DNA from: Vibrio crassostreae 9ZC13
GTDB taxonomy: Bacteria; Pseudomonadota; Gammaproteobacteria; Enterobacterales; Vibrionaceae
Assembly: GCF_000272045.2 (NCBI RefSeq)
Contig: NZ_AJYZ02000019.1
Location: forward strand, 1,527,781-1,591,780
DNA length: 64,000 nt
Reading direction: 5' to 3'
Shown one piece after another: positions 22,660 through 30,588 of the stretch. The translations under genes and the position numbers were made by a program. Within the stretch, counting starts at the first letter, position 1; the number at the start of each line of letters is the position of its first letter. The notes below the pieces were generated by a model that was not told the DNA's origin, made no database searches, and saw only the letters and a program-made list of their open reading frames with translations.

Positions 22660-22781
22660 CCCCGCGCTCGACTTATTACATTGGATGTCGCAAGCCGCGC
22701 ACTAATTCAAATCCTAACTCAGGTTAATCACAGAAAGGTTAGCCTCAGAAAAAGTTATTCGCAGAAATTGGAGAACGTCTT

Positions 22782-24544
22782 ATGCAGACATTCAAGAAAT
22801 CGTTAGTCTTCACTGCAATGGCCGCGGCAAGCAGTGCTGCTCTTGCGGCTGAATCAGAAAAACCGAATATTGTTGTTATTGTTGGCGATGATGTGGGCTT
22901 TGCCGATACTCAGCCTTATGGCTCAGAAGCGGATACCCCAAACCTAATGGCGCTGGCTGAAGAGGGGTTAAGTTTACTAACTTTCACGCGTCACCAACCT
23001 CATCGGTAACGCGCTCTATGATGTTAACCGGAGCAAATAGCCACGAGGTTGGGCTAGGCACCTTCGACTATGCCGTCTATCCGGGAGCTATTGGTAAGCC
23101 AGGCTATGAAGGTTATCTCACCAAAAAGGGCGTAACGGTAGCTACGTTACTTAAAGAGAGTGGCTACAACACCTATTTATCGGGTAAATGGCATTTAGGT
23201 CATGAAGATGGTTTTTTACCTGATGACCGGGGTTTCTCTGAAAGTTATGGCATTTTAGCTGGCGGTTCGAATCATTTTAATCGAGATATGATGTTCCCTG
23301 CCAAAAATGCTGCGACAGCCGATGCGCTGCAAAAAGGCGATATTCCCGGCGTCGAAGTTGAGCCAACTTACCGCAACGGTGAAGTGGTTGAGGATAAATA
23401 CAAAGGCGAATACTCAGACCAAGTTTACACCAACGAGATCATCAAGATGATCGACAGCAAAAAAGACGACGGCAAGCCTTTCTTCGCTTACGTCCCATTC
23501 ACCGGTATTCACCTGCCACTGCAAGCGCCTGAGTCTGCCTATCAAGATAAAGTCGATTACTACGTTGAACATGGTTGGGACTCGGTTCGAGAAGATCGTT
23601 TCCAACGCATGAAAGAGATGGGCGTGATTCCTAAAGAGGCTGATATCTCAGGACGTAATTCATTAAGCCGCCCTTGGGACTCGCTTTCTGAGAAAGAACA
23701 AAAGTGGTACGGCAAGAAAATGGCTGTCGCAATGGGCATGATGGAGATGCAGGACCAACAAGTCGGTCAGATAGTCGATTACCTGAAAGAAATCGGGGAA
23801 TACGATAATACTTACATCATGTACCTAGCGGATAACGGCCCAGAAGCGGCGGATATTACCGGTGAAAATATCAGTGATTTGATCCGAACGTGGACTGCTC
23901 ATCATTTCGATAATTCGACTGAAAATTTGGGTAAGGCGAACTCCAGTGTGTCACTTGGCCCTGAGTGGGCAAGCGCTTCAACCGGTGGCCTATCTTGGTA
24001 CAAAGCTTACAAAGCTTACAAAGCTTACACAGCAGAGGGCGGTCTCCGTGTGCCATTTATCGTTAAGCCAGCCAAAGCGCTTTTAGCCGGTGAAGATGCG
24101 TTGCAACCGGGAACTCAGACAGACGACTTATCCCAAGTGAAGGACATTGCAGCCACGATTCTTGAGATTGCAGAGGTCGATCATCCAGGAACCGAATATC
24201 AAGGTCGAGAAGTGGCGCCGATGAGTGGTGTGAGCTTGTTGCCTTACTTCAAAGGGGAAACGGCAGACGTGCACAGTGCCAACAATGCGATTCCATTTGA
24301 ATTGTTTGGTAGCGGGATTTTGCTTAAAGGTGATTACAAGATCATCCGAATTTCTACGGGAATGGGCGGTTACAGTGAGTGGCACCTATACAACACCAAG
24401 AAAGATCCTGCAGAGCAACATGACTTGATAAATGAAATGCCAGATCTGTTCCTTGAAATGGTCGCTGAATATCAAGAATACGAAAAAGCGCAAAATATCG
24501 TCCCGGTTGACGAAGCGTGGAACCCGTTTGAAAACGTGAAATAG
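22782..24544 (+). pseudogene. Periplasmic Ser-type sulfatase, frameshifted
   Basis: Arylsulfatase-family sulfate ester hydrolase split by a one-base loss. Signal peptide MQTFKKSLVFTAMAAASSAALA leads into PNIVVIVGDDVGFAD (metal-binding Asp pair). At AGTTTACTAA (22971-22980) the frame breaks; adding one T restores FTNFHASPTSSVTRSM and joins the second frame, which runs to 24544 with GKWHLGHE and DNGPE motifs. In the restored frame the formylglycine position is Ser (SSVTR), with Val where Pro or Ala is usual. A tandem KAY insertion is also present. The intact product would be about 587 aa. The maturase gene follows and is itself damaged. Confidence 0.88.
24000..24026 (+). repeat. Triplicated 9-bp unit inside the sulfatase pseudogene
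   Basis: Three perfect copies of ACAAAGCTT (24000-24026) encode repeated YKA before TAEGGLRVPF. Most sulfatases have a single WYKAYTAEGG-type stretch here, so two copies look like an in-frame expansion. Confidence 0.85.
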
Positions 24545-24662
24545 AGGAAAAAACCACTCGGCCAACCTAATGCCATTAAGCTTGGTTGGCCGATGAACAC
24601 CGTGTAAAGGAATTACGAATTGTTTTGGCTAATACAATAACTTTTACATCGAGGCACTCTTC

Positions 24663-25910
24663 ATGACGACATTATCGCTATCAAACTTGAGTTCAATTCC
24701 ACAGTTCAATGGCAAAGCACACAGCAAGCTTCAAGCGCTAGCAAAACCGATTGGGGCGGTGTGTAATATCAGCTTCACCTACTGCTATTACTTAGAAAAA
24801 CAGCAGCTGCTTGAATACCCAAAAGGCTCTCAATATACGATGGATGAAGTCCTGTTAGAGCGTTATATCAAGCAGTACATAGAAGGGCAGAATACGCCTG
24901 AAATCATCTTTTCTTGGCATGGTGGAGAACCTACTTTGTTGGGGCTTGAGTACTTTCAAAAGGTCGTCGAGCTGCAGAAAAAATATTGTCCTAGCTACAG
25001 TAAGATCAGCAATGACCTTCAAACCAACGGCACGTTACTGAATGATGCGTGGTGTGAGTTCTTCAAGAACAATGACTTTATCATTGGCGTGAGTATTGAT
25101 GGACCAGAGCACCTACATAATCACTACCGAACTAACCGTGCAGGCAAAGGCACTTTTTCTCAAACAATGCGTGGCATTCGCTACTTGAAACAACATAACG
25201 TCGAGTTCGCGACTCTAACCTGCGTGAATGATGTGACAGGTAAGTATCCATTAGAGGTCTATCGCTTTCTACGCGATGAAGTGGGTTCGAAGCAATTGCA
25301 GTTTATTCCTGTCGTCGATAAGCGCGAAGCTCACACCAACAATAAATGGTTGAGCAACCAACAAGCGATCATTCCCGTATCAGGCGAGGTTGAACCGTTG
25401 AGTGTCGGCTCTGCGCAATGGGGACAATTCCTCACTACCGTTTTTGATGAGTGGTTTGAACACGATTTTGGTCGAGTGTTAGTGCCGTACTTTGAAAATT
25501 TTGTCGGTGTATGGATGGGCAGAGAAAGCACCATGTGCACGCTGAGTGAGATCTGCGGCAAAGGGTTAGCGGTTGAGCCCAATGGCGATGTGTACTCATG
25601 TGACCATTATGTATTTCCTGAATTTCAGTTAGGTAATATTCAGGAACAAGCACTTTCAACTTTAGCCTTTTCGCCAAAGCAGCAGAGTTTTGGGTTCGCC
25701 AAACAGAAGTCTCTGCCGAAACAATGTCAAGCCTGTGAGTTTAAATTTGCATGTCATGGCGAATGCCCCAAAAACCGTATCATCACAAGCCGAGATGGTG
25801 AGGCGGGGTTAAATTATCTCTGTGAAGGTTGGCTGAGCTTCTTCAAGCATATCGACCCTGTTATTAAGGACTTATTCAAAGCCAATAATATCCCGTCTCG
25901 TCTGGGGTAA
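24663..25910 (+). CDS. Anaerobic sulfatase-maturating enzyme (radical SAM/SPASM) with a cluster Cys replaced
   Basis: Family function: radical-SAM oxidation of a sulfatase Cys or Ser to formylglycine. The motif that holds the 4Fe-4S cluster should read CxxxCxxC; here it is C34-NIS-F38-TY-C41, so the middle Cys is Phe (TTC at 24774-24776, one base from TGC). The rest is typical: SWHGGEPTLLG, SIDGP, the SPASM cysteines in CTLSEICG, YSCDHYVFPEFQLGNI and CQACEFKFACHGECPK. At 415 aa it is full length. Loss of that Cys should abolish cluster binding, consistent with the frameshifted sulfatase 118 bp upstream. Confidence 0.9.
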   Translation: MTTLSLSNLSSIPQFNGKAHSKLQALAKPIGAVCNISFTYCYYLEKQQLLEYPKGSQYTMDEVLLERYIKQYIEGQNTPEIIFSWHGGEPTLLGLEYFQKVVELQKKYCPSYSKISNDLQTNGTLLNDAWCEFFKNNDFIIGVSIDGPEHLHNHYRTNRAGKGTFSQTMRGIRYLKQHNVEFATLTCVNDVTGKYPLEVYRFLRDEVGSKQLQFIPVVDKREAHTNNKWLSNQQAIIPVSGEVEPLSVGSAQWGQFLTTVFDEWFEHDFGRVLVPYFENFVGVWMGRESTMCTLSEICGKGLAVEPNGDVYSCDHYVFPEFQLGNIQEQALSTLAFSPKQQSFGFAKQKSLPKQCQACEFKFACHGECPKNRIITSRDGEAGLNYLCEGWLSFFKHIDPVIKDLFKANNIPSRLG

Positions 25911-25953
25911 CGGAGTAAGCGTGAATGGATTCAATCTAGATTTAAAGTTAGAT

Positions 25954-25983
25954 AAAAGGCTCGCTAAATTGTGCGAGCCTTTT
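25954..25983. terminator. Bidirectional terminator
   Basis: AAAAGGCTCGC (25954-25964) pairs perfectly with GCGAGCCTTTT (25973-25983). It separates the convergent maturase (+) and TetR (-) genes. Confidence 0.9.
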
Positions 25984-26002
25984 GGTATTTGGTAACGGGT
26001 AT

Positions 26003-26593
26003 CTAGTCAGCCGATTCTTGGGCTGGGCTCATGGCGAGAAGAGTCTCTTCCATGGCATTGTTTAGAATCGAACGGTTACGCTGCATGGCGGCCATGAGCG
26101 TTGAGCCAAGCCATAAACCATAAAGCGTTCGAGATAGCGATTCTGGCTCTGCGATAGTGAAATCACCGGCCTCATTGCCTTCTTCAAACAGCTTCGCCAT
26201 ACGCAGGATGATCTTTTCCGCGCCTTCAGCCATGGTCGATTGCAACGGGTTTTCAGATCCAGCTACTTCTCCCGCCAGTTTTACGACAAGACATTGGATA
26301 TTGAAGTCTTCAGTCAGTTTCGATGCACACCAAAACTCGAAATAGGCTTTAACGCGATCACGACGAGAAAGCGATTCATCACTTAAAAAGTCATCCAGCT
26401 TAGCGAGATGCTCATCAAAGTAGTTAGTAAGAAGGATCTCACCAAAGTGCTCTTTGGATTTAAAGTAGTGGTAAAAAGAACCCTTCGTGCCTTCCGCTTG
26501 GTTGATGATCTTCATCAGGCCAACACCAGCAAACCCGTGTTCATTAATAAGGCTAAATCCTGCATCGAGCATAGCTTGTCGCATGTCTTTCAT
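26003..26593 (-). CDS. TetR/AcrR-family repressor
   Basis: DNA-binding regulator of 196 aa. The N-terminal helix-turn-helix (VGLMKIINQAEGTKGSFYHYF, split here as VGLMKIINQAEG and TKGSFYHYF, about residues 23-44) is of the NemR/YxaF type, followed by a helical ligand domain. It is convergent with the sulfatase block, and its promoter region carries a dyad related to the one upstream of the aldehyde dehydrogenase at 20760. This suggests it represses both itself and that block, perhaps in response to an aldehyde or electrophile. The ligand is unknown. Confidence 0.85.
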   Translation of the reverse strand: MKDMRQAMLDAGFSLINEHGFAGVGLMKIINQAEGTKGSFYHYFKSKEHFGEILLTNYFDEHLAKLDDFLSDESLSRRDRVKAYFEFWCASKLTEDFNIQCLVVKLAGEVAGSENPLQSTMAEGAEKIILRMAKLFEEGNEAGDFTIAEPESLSRTLYGLWLGSTLMAAMQRNRSILNNAMEETLLAMSPAQESAD

Positions 26594-26643
26594 TGTTCTT
26601 ACTCTTTATGCTGAGAATGAGGAATAGTGTAACGAGCAACATA

Positions 26644-26660
26644 CCAACCGTCCAGTCTAG
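26644..26660. promoter_or_regulatory. Putative TetR autoregulatory operator
   Basis: Read on the minus strand CTAGACTGGACGGTTGG matches CTAGACCGACCGGTCTG at 20760-20776 in 12 of 17 positions, including the CTAGAC and CGGT halves. It lies about 50 bp upstream of the TetR start. The remaining DNA to 26913 is AT-rich and presumably holds the qnr promoter; no LexA box was seen. Confidence 0.55.
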
Positions 26661-26913
26661 CGCGTTAGGACGCGGTCAATAATTGACTCGTTTCGTCAAA
26701 GTAACTTTTTCTCTTATTGGCACTTCTAAGCGACAAAACTTTTTTCAAGATAAGCACATCCTATAAATCGAAAATAACAACCTTAAAGGGCCTGTTTGGT
26801 GCCTTAAAATGGCTAAATTTGGGTGTTTTAAGTTGCTGTTTTTGTTCGTTTTTAATTTGGTGTTTTCTTAAGATCGCAATGGTAGTCTTAGCTTAATTTC
26901 TTTAGGGGGCTAA

Positions 26914-27570
26914 ATGGACACCAATAACAGCACTTATCATCACCACAATTTTGCTCAGCAAGACTTATCAGAGCTTACATTTACAGCCTGTACGTTTATC
27001 CGTTGTGATTTCAGACGTTCGAACTTACGTGATGCAACGTTTATTAACTGTAAGTTTATCGAACAAGGCGATATTGAGGGATGCCACTTCGATGTTGCAG
27101 ATTTGCGTGATGCAAGTTTTCAGAACTGTCAGTTGGCGATGGCGAATTTTAGCAACGCGAATTGCTACGGTATTGAGTTACGTGATTGTGACCTGAAAGG
27201 GGCGAACTTTACTCGTGCTAACTTTGCCAACCAGGTAAGCAATAGAATGTATTTTTGCTCTGCGTATATTACGGGCTGTAATCTGTCATACGCCAATTTT
27301 GAACAAGCTTGTTTAGAGAAGTGTGAGCTGTTTGAGAACCGTTGGATAGGCACTTACCTTGGCGGCGCGTCACTGAAAGAGTCTGATCTTAGCCGAGGTG
27401 TGTTCTCGGAAGATGTATGGGGGCAATTCAGTATGCAAGGTGCTAATTTATGCCATGCTGAATTAGAAGGGTTAGATCCTCGCAAGGTAGACACATCGGG
27501 GATTAAAATCGTTGCTTGGCAACAAGAACAACTGCTTGAAAGCATGGGTATTGTGGTGATGCCTGATTAA
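26914..27570 (+). CDS. qnr: Qnr pentapeptide-repeat protein, QnrS/QnrVS-like
   Basis: A right-handed beta-helix protein that binds DNA gyrase and topoisomerase IV and lowers quinolone susceptibility. Pentapeptide repeats of the A(D/N)LXX kind run throughout, in two parts joined by a single Gly region as in other Qnr proteins. The sequence is very close to QnrS1 in recognisable blocks (FIEQGDIEGCHFDVADLRDA, SNRMYFCSA and GLDPRKVDTSGIKI), and the length of 218 aa is the same. V. splendidus is known to carry chromosomal QnrS-like genes and has been proposed as their source. GGGGGC lies six bases before the ATG. No mobile element is adjacent, so this looks like a resident copy. Confidence 0.95.
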   Translation: MDTNNSTYHHHNFAQQDLSELTFTACTFIRCDFRRSNLRDATFINCKFIEQGDIEGCHFDVADLRDASFQNCQLAMANFSNANCYGIELRDCDLKGANFTRANFANQVSNRMYFCSAYITGCNLSYANFEQACLEKCELFENRWIGTYLGGASLKESDLSRGVFSEDVWGQFSMQGANLCHAELEGLDPRKVDTSGIKIVAWQQEQLLESMGIVVMPD

Positions 27571-27689
27571 TAGGGCTAGCGAAGCGAGTAAATGGTATAG
27601 AGAAGGCGGTTGTTTTGTTTTCCTAACCATTGATAGACTACTGGCTCGCGGCTGCACATGTTTATATTCAATTTAATCTAGAGAAAATT

Positions 27690-28121
27690 ATGACTATAGA
27701 AAATGTGCTTCCTGAAGATTATGCAGAAATGCTTAAGGTTTGGGAGAATTCGGTCCGAGCAACTCATGACTTTATTACAGAAGAAGATATTGAGTTTTTT
27801 AAACCTATCATCATGGAACATGCGTTCCCTGCGGTTTCTTTGAAATGCGTTAAAAATGAAAGTGGTTCGATAGTTGGCTTCGTGGGTGTCCATGATGCAA
27901 AAGTCGAGATGCTTTTCGTTTTGAATGAAGTTCGAGGGCAAGGCGTAGGTACGGTGCTGTTGCAACATGCGATTGAGCAGTTAGCAGCCACCAAAGTTGA
28001 CGTTAATGAGCAAAACCCACAAGCGGTAGGTTTCTATCAGCACATGGGGTTTAAAGTAGAATCACGCTCACCACTTGATGATATGGGAAAACCATTTCCA
28101 ATTCTGCATATGACGCTGTAA
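27690..28121 (+). CDS. yjaB: GNAT N-acetyltransferase, YjaB-like
   Basis: Acetyl-CoA-dependent acetyltransferase of 143 aa. The acetyl-CoA loop VRGQGVGTVLL is clear, and the blocks ATHDFI, VNEQNPQAVGFYQHMGFK and DDMGKPFPILHM follow the E. coli YjaB pattern. The start is set at ATG 27690 after AGAGAAA, 20 codons inside the longest frame, which matches family length. It is independent of qnr (120-bp gap). A 40-bp terminator repeat follows. The substrate of YjaB proteins is unknown. Confidence 0.82.
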   Translation: MTIENVLPEDYAEMLKVWENSVRATHDFITEEDIEFFKPIIMEHAFPAVSLKCVKNESGSIVGFVGVHDAKVEMLFVLNEVRGQGVGTVLLQHAIEQLAATKVDVNEQNPQAVGFYQHMGFKVESRSPLDDMGKPFPILHMTL

Positions 28122-28172
28122 GACTCGGTTGTCGTATCACTCGGTTGTAATCAACCACAGTCGCTAGAAGAA

Positions 28173-28212
28173 AAGCCCAAAGCTAATAACTTTGGGCTTT
28201 TCCGTATCTGAA
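28173..28212. terminator. Terminator in a 40-bp repeat, copy 1
   Basis: The hairpin AAAAGCCCAAAG / CTTTGGGCTTTT lies in a 40-bp stretch identical to 33971-34010, same orientation, including the CCGTATCTG after the stem. The two copies flank the cmt-type PTS operon. Confidence 0.92.
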
Positions 28213-28363
28213 CCAATGATAACCAAATTATCCAATATGAGGCAGATCTGAATAGGTGCGTGAACGAGGTGTTACTCACTTACAAAGTGGTGGTGTTTGT
28301 ATTTCATACGGGATCTTGGTCACTGATCTTAGCGCTTAACATTACCCAAACGCCCTAATTAAA

Positions 28364-28379
28364 TGTAACCATCGTCACA
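28364..28379. promoter_or_regulatory. Predicted CRP site, distal
   Basis: TGTAA-CCATCG-TCACA matches TGTGA-N6-TCACA at 9 of 10 positions, about 280 bp before the PTS operon. The rest of the 28213-28660 gap is AT-rich and non-coding. Confidence 0.6.
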
Positions 28380-28563
28380 ATTAATACTTGGTCAATACGT
28401 ATAAATAGATCTTTATCACGTTTGTGTAATCTTATTTAAATCCTATAATTGGGCTTGCTATCAAATTTAAACTATTGACTTGTTGTTAATAATAAAATTG
28501 TAATTAAATTTCATGATAAATATGAGAGGTAGAGAATAACTAATCGTTTGACTCTGATATTTA

Positions 28564-28579
28564 AGTGACCTGGATCTCA
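28564..28579. promoter_or_regulatory. Predicted CRP site, proximal
   Basis: AGTGA-CCTGGA-TCTCA matches the CRP consensus at 8 of 10 positions, 81 bp before the IIA gene start. This fits catabolite control of a PTS operon. Confidence 0.55.
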
Positions 28580-28660
28580 CTTTGTTGCCATTTCTCTATT
28601 CTTCTACTTCCATTGATAATAATCCCAACAAAAACGAACAAAGAATAACTGGGATATATT

Positions 28661-29104
28661 ATGCTTTATGACCTTATTGACCACGACCTAATTGATGTTA
28701 TTAACCACTCTGAATACAAGTGGGAAGATGCAGTTAAGGAAACGACTCGTTACCTACAAGATAAGGGCTACGTTACCGATAACTACGCAGACGCGATCAT
28801 TCAGTCAACGCATGATAATGGACCTTATTACGTTCTTTGTCCAGGTATTGCTATGCCTCATGCCCGCCCAGAAGCAGGTGTACTAAAGACTGGACTTGGT
28901 ATTCATGTCTTTTCTAACCCGGTGGATTTTGGGTCTGATATGGGGCCTGCCAATGTCTTATTAACATTAGCTGCAAAGGATTCAGATACACACATTGAGG
29001 TTATTCAAGCGCTTAGCGAAATGCTGGTTGATGAAGAAAACATTGCCAAACTGGCTGCTTCTTCTTCAAAAGCAGAAGTGCTTGAAATTATTAAAAGTTA
29101 CTAA
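28661..29104 (+). CDS. cmtB: PTS EIIA, mannitol/fructose family (CmtB-like)
   Basis: Cytoplasmic phosphocarrier that takes phosphate from HPr and passes it to the IIB domain of the next gene. The EIIA-2 fold active site is H67 in AMPHARPEAG, with the typical GLGIHVF and VLLTLAA strands. The length of 147 aa is normal for free-standing CmtB/UlaC-type IIA proteins. It is the first gene of a six-gene operon and lies 29 bp before the IIBC gene. The name rests on the operon order shared with E. coli cmtBA-ygg genes; the sugar is unknown. Confidence 0.88.
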   Translation: MLYDLIDHDLIDVINHSEYKWEDAVKETTRYLQDKGYVTDNYADAIIQSTHDNGPYYVLCPGIAMPHARPEAGVLKTGLGIHVFSNPVDFGSDMGPANVLLTLAAKDSDTHIEVIQALSEMLVDEENIAKLAASSSKAEVLEIIKSY

Positions 29105-29133
29105 TAATAACCTTTGAAAATAAGGAATATAAC

Positions 29134-30540
29134 GTGTCTACAAATATAAGAGCCAAAGTGCAAGCTTTTGGTGGTCATTTGACTGCCATGGTATTGCCAA
29201 ATATCGGAGCCTTCATTGCTTGGGGCTTCATTACCGCATTATTTATCCCAACAGGTTGGATGCCGAATGAGTATTTCGGTGAGCTTGTTGGTCCGATGAT
29301 TACCTATTTATTACCATTATTGATTGGTTATACCGGTGGTCAGATTGTTGGTGACAAGCGTGGTGCTGTAGCTGGTGCTATCGGTACTATGGGTGTTATT
29401 GCCGGCGCCGAGATTCCAATGTTTGTTGGTGCAATGATCATGGGTCCACTAAGTGGCTGGGTGATTGTTCAAATCGATAAACGCCTGCAAGACAAGATCC
29501 CTTCTGGTTTCGAGATGGTGGTAAACAACTTCTCGCTAGGTATCTTCGGCATGTTGATGTGTCTATTTGCTTACGCGATTGTTGGTCCAGCTGTAACTGC
29601 AGCGAACCTATTCGTTAAATCGGGCATCGAAGCGCTTGTAGCGACTGGCTTCCTACCGTTACTTGCAATTATTAATGAACCAGCAAAAGTCTTGTTCCTG
29701 AACAACGCTATCGACCAAGGTATTTACTACCCACTAGGCCTACAAGCAGCAGCTGAAACAGGCAAATCTATCTTCTTTATGGTGGCGTCTAACCCTGGCC
29801 CTGGTTTAGGTATGCTTCTGGCTTACGCTAAGTTTGGTCAAGGTCTAAGTAAGAAATCAGCACCAAGTGCAATCATCATCCACTTCTTCGGTGGTATTCA
29901 TGAGCTGTACTTCCCATACGTGCTAATGAAGCCAATCATGATTTTAGCGATGATTGCAGGTGCGGCAACAGGCATCGCAACGTTCAATCTACTTGATGGT
30001 GGTCTGGTTGCAGGTCCAAGTCCAGGTTCAATCTTCTCTTACCTAGCTCTAACACCAAAAGGCAGCTTCTTCGCGACCATCGCCGGTGTAACAACAGCAA
30101 CGATTGTTTCTTTCTTAGTCGCAAGCGCAATCCTCAAAGTAAGCAAGAAAGAGGAGTCTGAAGAAGAGTTTGAGCAATCAATCACAGACATGAAAGATAT
30201 GAAAGCTGAAGGTGCAGCAGCAAAATCGCCAGCACAAGCAGCGGTAAAAGCAGAAGCGAAAGACATTAAATTTGTCGCCTTTGCATGTGATGCAGGGATG
30301 GGCTCAAGCGCAATGGGGGCATCAACCTTTAAGCGCAAACTCGAAAAAGCCGGCTTTAACGTTGAAGTGAAGAACTTCGCAATCGAAAAAGTGCCGAGCA
30401 ACGCGGACGTGGTGGTGACCCACGAGAGTCTAGAGAGTCGAGCAATCAAAGCAACAGGCCTGCCTGTGGTGACCATCAAGAACTTCCTACATGACCCAGC
30501 ATTAGACAACCTAATGGACACCATCGGTCAGCAAGCTTAA
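29134..30540 (+). CDS. cmtA: PTS EIICB, mannitol family (CmtA-like)
   Basis: Membrane permease that imports and phosphorylates a hexitol-like sugar. The IIC domain (about residues 1-340) carries the mannitol-family NEPAKVLFLNNAIDQGI loop and AMVLPNIGAFIAWG start. A charged, Ala-rich linker follows, then a IIB domain with phospho-Cys C385 in FACDAGMGSSAMG. It lacks a fused IIA, which is supplied by the gene before it. Translation starts at GTG after AAGGAATA. At 468 aa it matches E. coli CmtA. The substrate is not established for this branch. Confidence 0.88.
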   Translation: MSTNIRAKVQAFGGHLTAMVLPNIGAFIAWGFITALFIPTGWMPNEYFGELVGPMITYLLPLLIGYTGGQIVGDKRGAVAGAIGTMGVIAGAEIPMFVGAMIMGPLSGWVIVQIDKRLQDKIPSGFEMVVNNFSLGIFGMLMCLFAYAIVGPAVTAANLFVKSGIEALVATGFLPLLAIINEPAKVLFLNNAIDQGIYYPLGLQAAAETGKSIFFMVASNPGPGLGMLLAYAKFGQGLSKKSAPSAIIIHFFGGIHELYFPYVLMKPIMILAMIAGAATGIATFNLLDGGLVAGPSPGSIFSYLALTPKGSFFATIAGVTTATIVSFLVASAILKVSKKEESEEEFEQSITDMKDMKAEGAAAKSPAQAAVKAEAKDIKFVAFACDAGMGSSAMGASTFKRKLEKAGFNVEVKNFAIEKVPSNADVVVTHESLESRAIKATGLPVVTIKNFLHDPALDNLMDTIGQQA

Positions 30541-30549
30541 TTAATATTC

Positions 30550-30570
30550 TGGGGTCAGGTATTGGCCCCA
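30550..30570 (+). promoter_or_regulatory. Intercistronic hairpin before the dehydrogenase gene
   Basis: TGGGGTC and GGCCCCA (one G-U pair) close a 7-nt loop, followed only by CTTTTC. It lies between the PTS genes and the dehydrogenase start at 30589, so it is more likely a processing or partial-termination element than a full terminator. Confidence 0.6.
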
Positions 30571-30588
30571 CTTTTCGGAGATAAAATC

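Noticed and set aside
26661..26913. LexA box upstream of qnr as known for qnrB
   Set aside because: No CTGT-N8-ACAG-like sequence was seen; QnrS-type genes are known to be LexA-independent.
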